Below are positions 60,179-64,000 of a stretch of DNA of 64,000 nt, in pieces (within the stretch, counting starts at the first letter, position 1; each line of letters starts with the position of its first letter). The notes under the pieces are model-generated. The model was given only the letters and a program-made list of their open reading frames with translations. It was not told the DNA's origin and searched no databases. The DNA comes from Pseudomonas putida (GTDB lineage Bacteria; Pseudomonadota; Gammaproteobacteria; Pseudomonadales; Pseudomonadaceae), in assembly GCF_026625125.1 (NCBI RefSeq), contig NZ_CP113097.1, forward strand, positions 2,294,001 to 2,358,000, given 5' to 3'. Position numbers and translations under genes: made by a program.

Positions 60179-61710
60179 GCAACAACGCTGCGGCGCAGTT
60201 CACCCCGCCGAGCCTGCTGCTGACCACCATAGGCCTGTCGCTGGCGACGTTCATGCAGGTGCTCGACACCACCATCGCCAACGTCGCCTTGCCGACCATT
60301 TCCGGCAACCTGGGGGTGAGTTCCGAGCAGGGCACCTGGGTGATCACCTCGTTCGCGGTGAGCAATGCCATCGCGTTGCCGTTGACCGGCTGGCTCAGCC
60401 GGCGTTTCGGTGAGGTCAAACTGTTCATCTGGGCCACGCTGCTGTTCGTACTGGCGTCCTTTCTGTGCGGCATCTCGCAGTCGATGCCAGAGCTGGTGGG
60501 CTTTCGAGTGCTGCAAGGTGTGGTGGCTGGGCCGCTTTACCCGATGACCCAAACCTTGCTGATCGCTGTCTACCCGCCGGCCAAGCGGGGGATGGCGCTG
60601 GCGTTGCTGGCGATGGTCACGGTGGTGGCGCCGATTGCCGGGCCGATCCTGGGCGGCTGGATCACCGACAGTTACAGCTGGCCGTGGATCTTCTTCATCA
60701 ACGTGCCCATCGGCCTGTTCGCGGCCGCAGTGGTGCGTCAGCAAATGCGCGCACGGCCGGTGGTCACCAGCCGCCAGCCGATGGACTACATCGGCCTGCT
60801 GACCTTGATCGTGGGGGTGGGCGCATTGCAGGTGGTGCTCGACAAGGGCAATGACCTGGACTGGTTCGAGTCGTCGTTCATCATCATCGGCAGCCTGATC
60901 TCGGTCGTGTTCCTGGCGATCTTCATCATCTGGGAGCTGACCGACCGCCATCCTGTGGTCAACTTGCGGCTGTTCGCGCACCGTAATTTCCGAATCGGTA
61001 CCATTGTGCTGGTGGGAGGCTACGCAGGCTTTTTCGGCATCAACCTGATCCTGCCGCAATGGTTGCAGACGCAGATGGGCTACACCGCCACCTGGGCAGG
61101 CCTTGCGGTGGCACCGATCGGCCTGCTGCCGGTGATCATGTCGCCGTTCGTGGGCAAGTACGCGCAGCGGTTCGACTTGCGGGTGCTGGCGGGGTTGGCG
61201 TTCTTGGCCATCGGCGCCAGCTGTTTCATGCGTGCAGGCTTCACCAATGAGGTGGATTTCCAGCACATTGCCCTGGTGCAACTGTTCATGGGGATCGGTG
61301 TAGCGCTGTTCTTCATGCCGACCCTGAGCATCCTGCTGTCGGACCTGCCGCCGCACCAGATCGCCGACGGGTCTGGCCTGGCGACGTTCCTGCGTACATT
61401 GGGCGGCAGCTTTGCGGCGTCGTTGACCACCTGGATCTGGATCCGCCGGGCGGACCAGCATCATGCCTACCTGAGCGAGAACATCAGCCAGTTCGACCCG
61501 GCGACGCGGCACACGCTGGAGCAGCTGGGCGGGGCCAGCCCGCAAAGCTATGCGCAGCTGGAGCAGATACTCAACGGGCAGGCCTACATGATGTCGACGG
61601 TGGATTACTTCACCTTGATGGGCTGGATATTCGCCGGCCTGATCCTGTTGGTGTGGTTGGCCAAGCCGCCGTTTGCTGCCAAGGCCGGGCCGGCGTCGGC
61701 AGGGCATTGA
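60175..61710 (+). CDS. emrB: EmrB-type MFS drug efflux permease (DHA2 family)
   Basis: A 511-residue inner-membrane transporter with 14 expected hydrophobic segments. The DHA2 helix 1 motif is LDTTIANVALPTISGNLGVS, helix 4 region VLQGVVAGPLYPMTQ, and helix 5 motif MVTVVAPIAGPILGGWITD. It exports hydrophobic toxic compounds with EmrA using the proton gradient. Translationally coupled to emrA (ATGA). Confidence 0.93.
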   Translation: MSNNAAAQFTPPSLLLTTIGLSLATFMQVLDTTIANVALPTISGNLGVSSEQGTWVITSFAVSNAIALPLTGWLSRRFGEVKLFIWATLLFVLASFLCGISQSMPELVGFRVLQGVVAGPLYPMTQTLLIAVYPPAKRGMALALLAMVTVVAPIAGPILGGWITDSYSWPWIFFINVPIGLFAAAVVRQQMRARPVVTSRQPMDYIGLLTLIVGVGALQVVLDKGNDLDWFESSFIIIGSLISVVFLAIFIIWELTDRHPVVNLRLFAHRNFRIGTIVLVGGYAGFFGINLILPQWLQTQMGYTATWAGLAVAPIGLLPVIMSPFVGKYAQRFDLRVLAGLAFLAIGASCFMRAGFTNEVDFQHIALVQLFMGIGVALFFMPTLSILLSDLPPHQIADGSGLATFLRTLGGSFAASLTTWIWIRRADQHHAYLSENISQFDPATRHTLEQLGGASPQSYAQLEQILNGQAYMMSTVDYFTLMGWIFAGLILLVWLAKPPFAAKAGPASAGH

Positions 61711-61769
61711 GGCCCGGGCAGGGCCCGGCGTATGGCGAACAATCAAGCGCTGTACGCCACGTGCGCCTG

Positions 61770-61801
61770 AGATCGAGCGCTGCCTGGGCAGTGCTCGATC
61801 T
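61770..61801. terminator. Long hairpin between emrB and the convergent esterase gene
   Basis: AGATCGAGCGCTGCC (61770-61784) pairs with GGCAGTGCTCGATCT (61787-61801), 14 Watson-Crick pairs plus one G-T wobble and a tiny loop. It sits between converging genes, where a shared terminator is expected, but neither side has a T-run. It could instead be a recombination or RNA-processing site. Confidence 0.45.
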
Positions 61802-61836
61802 GGAGGGTGCTGGAGCGATCAAGGTATGCCTTTGGT

Positions 61837-62856
61837 TTACTGCAAGTGCACCTTCAATTCCCCAGCCGCCTGGCGCATCGCTGCCTTCACCGCAGGCACC
61901 TCGCTCAGCGGGTTCAGCAACCCGTAGTCGTGAATCATGCCGTTGTAGCGCACCGAAGTAACCGTCACCCCGGCCGCATCCAGTTTGCGTGCATACGCCT
62001 CACCTTCATCACGCAGCACATCGAACTGCGCCGTCTGCACCAGCGCTGGGGGCAACCCTTTGAGCTGCTCGCTGCTGGCCCGTAGCGGCGAGGCGTAGAT
62101 CTGCTCGCGGGCCTTGGCGTCGGTGGTGTAGTTGTCCCAGAACCACTTCATCATCCCTGTGGTGAGGAAGTGGCCCTCGGCAAACTGTTTATAGGAAGCC
62201 GTCTCGAAGCTGGCATCGGTCACCGGCCACAGCAGCAACTGGAAGCGCAACTGGGGCGTACCGGCCTCTTTGGCCTTGAGCGCGACCACCGCCGCCATGT
62301 TGCCACCGACACTGTTGCCGGCCACGGCCAGGCGCTTGCCGTCCACACCCAGCGCTTTGCCATGCTCGGCCACCCAGCGGGTCGCGGCGTAGGCCTGGTT
62401 GATCGCAGTGGGGTAGTGCGCCTCTGGGGAGGGGGTGTAATCCACATAGACGGCCACTGCGCCAGAACCCACCACCAGATCGCGAATCAGCCGCTGGTGG
62501 GTCGGGAAGTCGCCCAGCACCCAGCCGCCGCCATGGAAGAACATGAACACCGGCAACTCACCTTTGACGTTGGCCGGGCGCACGATCTGCAGCTTGATCG
62601 CCTCACCGTTGACCTTGATGGTACGCGCTGTCACTTCGATGCCAGACAGGTCCACCTTCACCGACGCCTGGGCACCGGTCAGCACGGCGCGGGCATCTTT
62701 AGGGCTGAGTTGTTCGAGCGGCTTGCCACCGCCTTTTTCCAAGGCTTCGAGGAAAGCCTGGGTGTGCTGCTCGACACCTGGGCTACCTGCTGCCAGTGCA
62801 CTGGTTGCAGACAAGGCCAGCAGGCCGGCACTGAGGGTTTTGCGGACAATGTTCAT
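61837..62856 (-). CDS. Exported alpha/beta hydrolase (HSL-type esterase/lipase)
   Basis: A 339-residue carboxylesterase of the hormone-sensitive lipase family with a Sec signal peptide (MNIVRKTLSAGLLALSATSA, cleaved near residue 23). HGGGWVLGD is the oxyanion motif, GNSVGGNMAA holds the nucleophile Ser, DVLRDEGEAYA the Asp and IHDYG the His. I chose the ATG at 62856, which begins the signal peptide and follows AAGGA; the frame is open further upstream. The periplasmic ester substrate is unknown. Confidence 0.9.
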   Translation of the reverse strand: MNIVRKTLSAGLLALSATSALAAGSPGVEQHTQAFLEALEKGGGKPLEQLSPKDARAVLTGAQASVKVDLSGIEVTARTIKVNGEAIKLQIVRPANVKGELPVFMFFHGGGWVLGDFPTHQRLIRDLVVGSGAVAVYVDYTPSPEAHYPTAINQAYAATRWVAEHGKALGVDGKRLAVAGNSVGGNMAAVVALKAKEAGTPQLRFQLLLWPVTDASFETASYKQFAEGHFLTTGMMKWFWDNYTTDAKAREQIYASPLRASSEQLKGLPPALVQTAQFDVLRDEGEAYARKLDAAGVTVTSVRYNGMIHDYGLLNPLSEVPAVKAAMRQAAGELKVHLQ

Positions 62857-63001
62857 GGCGAATCCTTTTCTGGGCACGGGTTGTGGGTGGGCGTATCGCC
62901 TGGCCTTGGCGGCCATCGCTGCGACCTGTGCGTAGAGTAGGCAGATGCAATGATGGGAAAAAGCCGCTATAAAGCGTTTGACTGTCACCAAGAGCGAGAC
63001 A

Positions 63002-63886
63002 ATGAACCCGTACGAAGACATGCGCATTTTTGCCCAGGTCATGGAGGCCGGCAGTTTTACCGCCGCCGCCGACCGCCTGGGCATGTCCAAGCAGTCGGTC
63101 AGCCGGCGCCTGATGCAGCTCGAAGAGCGCCTGGGCGTACGCCTGCTCAACCGCTCCACCCGGCGCCTGGATGCCACCCCGCTGGGCCAGCACTACTACC
63201 AGTCGGCCTTGCGCTTGCTGGGTGAGGTGCAGCAGGTGGAGCACGACATCAGCGGCCAGGCCCAGGCCTTGCGCGGCACCCTTCGCTTGAGCGCGCCGTT
63301 GTCGTTCGCCATGGCGCACCTGGGGTGCCTGTTGACCGAGTTCCTGCGCTTGCACCCACAGGTGAATGTGGAGGTGGACCTGAGCGATCGGCCGGTGGAC
63401 CTGATCGGCGAGGGTTATGATTTGGCCTTGCGTATCGGTGCGCTGGAGGATTCCAGCCTGATCGCGCGGCGCATTGCCGATGTCGAGCGGGTGTATTGCG
63501 CCAGCCCTGCGTATCTTCAGGCGCGGGGCGCGCCGCAGCGGCCCGAGCTGCTGGCCGAGCATGACTGCCTGCCCTATGGCCATTCACGGCAAGTGCAATG
63601 GCAGTTCACCCAAGGGGGCAGGGCTCAGGCAATCGCAGTGGCCGGCCGCATGCGCGCCAATAACGGTGAGTTGCTCAGGGACGCGGCGATTGCCGCGATG
63701 GGGGTGACTTACCTGCCGACCTTCATCGTCGGGCAGGCGTTGGCGGACGGGCGCCTGGTGAGGGTGCTGGAAGACTGGACGCCGCCGGCGTTGCAATTGT
63801 CGGCGGTGTATCCGCAGCATCGGCAGGTGGCCAGGCCGGTGCAGGGGTTTGTCGAGTTCTTGCGCACGCGGTTGGCGCAGCTTTAG
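63002..63886 (+). CDS. LysR-family transcriptional regulator
   Basis: A 294-residue LysR-type regulator. MRIFAQVMEAGSFTAAADRL and SKQSVSRRLMQLEERLG form the helix-turn-helix, followed by a substrate-binding-like effector domain. I chose the ATG at 63002; an earlier TTG at 62978 is weaker. It is divergent from the exported hydrolase, 145 bases apart, and is its likely regulator. Confidence 0.88.
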   Translation: MNPYEDMRIFAQVMEAGSFTAAADRLGMSKQSVSRRLMQLEERLGVRLLNRSTRRLDATPLGQHYYQSALRLLGEVQQVEHDISGQAQALRGTLRLSAPLSFAMAHLGCLLTEFLRLHPQVNVEVDLSDRPVDLIGEGYDLALRIGALEDSSLIARRIADVERVYCASPAYLQARGAPQRPELLAEHDCLPYGHSRQVQWQFTQGGRAQAIAVAGRMRANNGELLRDAAIAAMGVTYLPTFIVGQALADGRLVRVLEDWTPPALQLSAVYPQHRQVARPVQGFVEFLRTRLAQL

Positions 63887-63951
63887 CCGTTGCGGGATCA
63901 GCCGCCAATTTTGCTGCTCATACTCTCGCCGCGACGCGCTATGCTTGGCCC

Positions 63952-64000
63952 ATGAGCACAGCACCTGCCTTACGCCAACCTTGCCCACCTGGCGCCTGTG
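63952..64000 (+). CDS. Start of a small Cys-containing protein gene (truncated by window end)
   Basis: An ATG at 63952 opens a frame reading MSTAPALRQPCPPGAC to the last complete codon in the window. A short Pseudomonas protein family begins with a similar P-C-P-P-G-A-C stretch, so this is likely a real gene start, but too little is visible to be sure. Confidence 0.45.
   Translation, partial: MSTAPALRQPCPPGAC

Noticed and set aside
60100..61746. A 548-codon minus-strand frame across emrB
   Set aside because: Antisense shadow, rich in His, Gln and Arg as expected from reading a membrane-protein gene backwards.
1..64000. CRISPR arrays, tRNA or rRNA genes
   Set aside because: No regularly spaced direct repeats and no cloverleaf or rRNA-like sequence was noticed on either strand.

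Overview
The window is GC-rich DNA with Pseudomonas-type gene content and order. The mannitol operon, vanAB, the ferulate ech-vdh-fcs cluster, the gallate gal genes, REP hairpins of the type GGGAGCCGGCTTGCCGGCGATGGGC and a FecI/FecR/TonB receptor triplet together point to a chromosome of the Pseudomonas putida/fluorescens group. There is no rRNA, tRNA, CRISPR array, insertion sequence or prophage.

Layout. (1) 1-2883: gallate uptake and ring cleavage (porin start, galA, galT, minus strand). (2) 2884-3853: a mostly non-coding stretch with a LysR-type site, a catalase/ankyrin fusion pseudogene, a 38-residue peptide gene and REP hairpins. (3) 3854-4927: aldo/keto reductase. (4) 4935-14314: complete mannitol/polyol operon mtlEFGKDYZ with its AraC-type activator mtlR. 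(5) 14437-17177: vanillate O-demethylase vanAB and regulator vanR, with twin palindromic operators. (6) 17323-25299: MarR regulator and the CoA-dependent hydroxycinnamate pathway (ech, vdh, fcs, thiolase, acyl-CoA dehydrogenase). (7) 25280-30842: a sulfatase with its own formylglycine-generating enzyme, divergent from an outer-membrane channel and an aromatic-acid MFS transporter, with a PcaR-like box between them. (8) 30923-33900: nucleobase deaminase, NCS2 permease and LysR regulator. (9) 34201-38286: a compact three-gene operon of unknown function (HNH-like membrane protein, CxxCxxCC protein, glycine-rich membrane protein) under a CapW/BrxR-like WYL regulator. This is the best candidate here for an undescribed, possibly anti-phage, system. 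(10) 39683-42216: an AT-richer patch with a PD-(D/E)XK-like nuclease plus partner and a GIY-YIG-like protein. (11) 42442-64000: housekeeping and accessory metabolism (adhP, SDR, DJ-1/PfpI), an iron-starvation sigma/anti-sigma/receptor set, GST, betaine-type binding protein, an unusual subtilase, a chemoreceptor, a Na+/H+ antiporter-family protein, an orphan FecR with a Fur-like box, an emrRAB-like efflux operon, a carboxylesterase and a LysR regulator.

How the genes work together. Ferulate or p-coumarate enters through the channel and MFS pair, is activated by Fcs, converted by Ech to vanillin or 4-hydroxybenzaldehyde and oxidised by Vdh. Vanillate is demethylated by VanAB to protocatechuate. 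Gallate is opened directly by GalA. The sulfatase/FGE pair may release phenolics from sulfate esters. Mannitol, arabitol and sorbitol enter by MtlEFGK, are oxidised by MtlD, and the resulting fructose or xylulose is phosphorylated by MtlZ or MtlY. Functions are inferred from protein motifs and recalled family knowledge; no database search was run.
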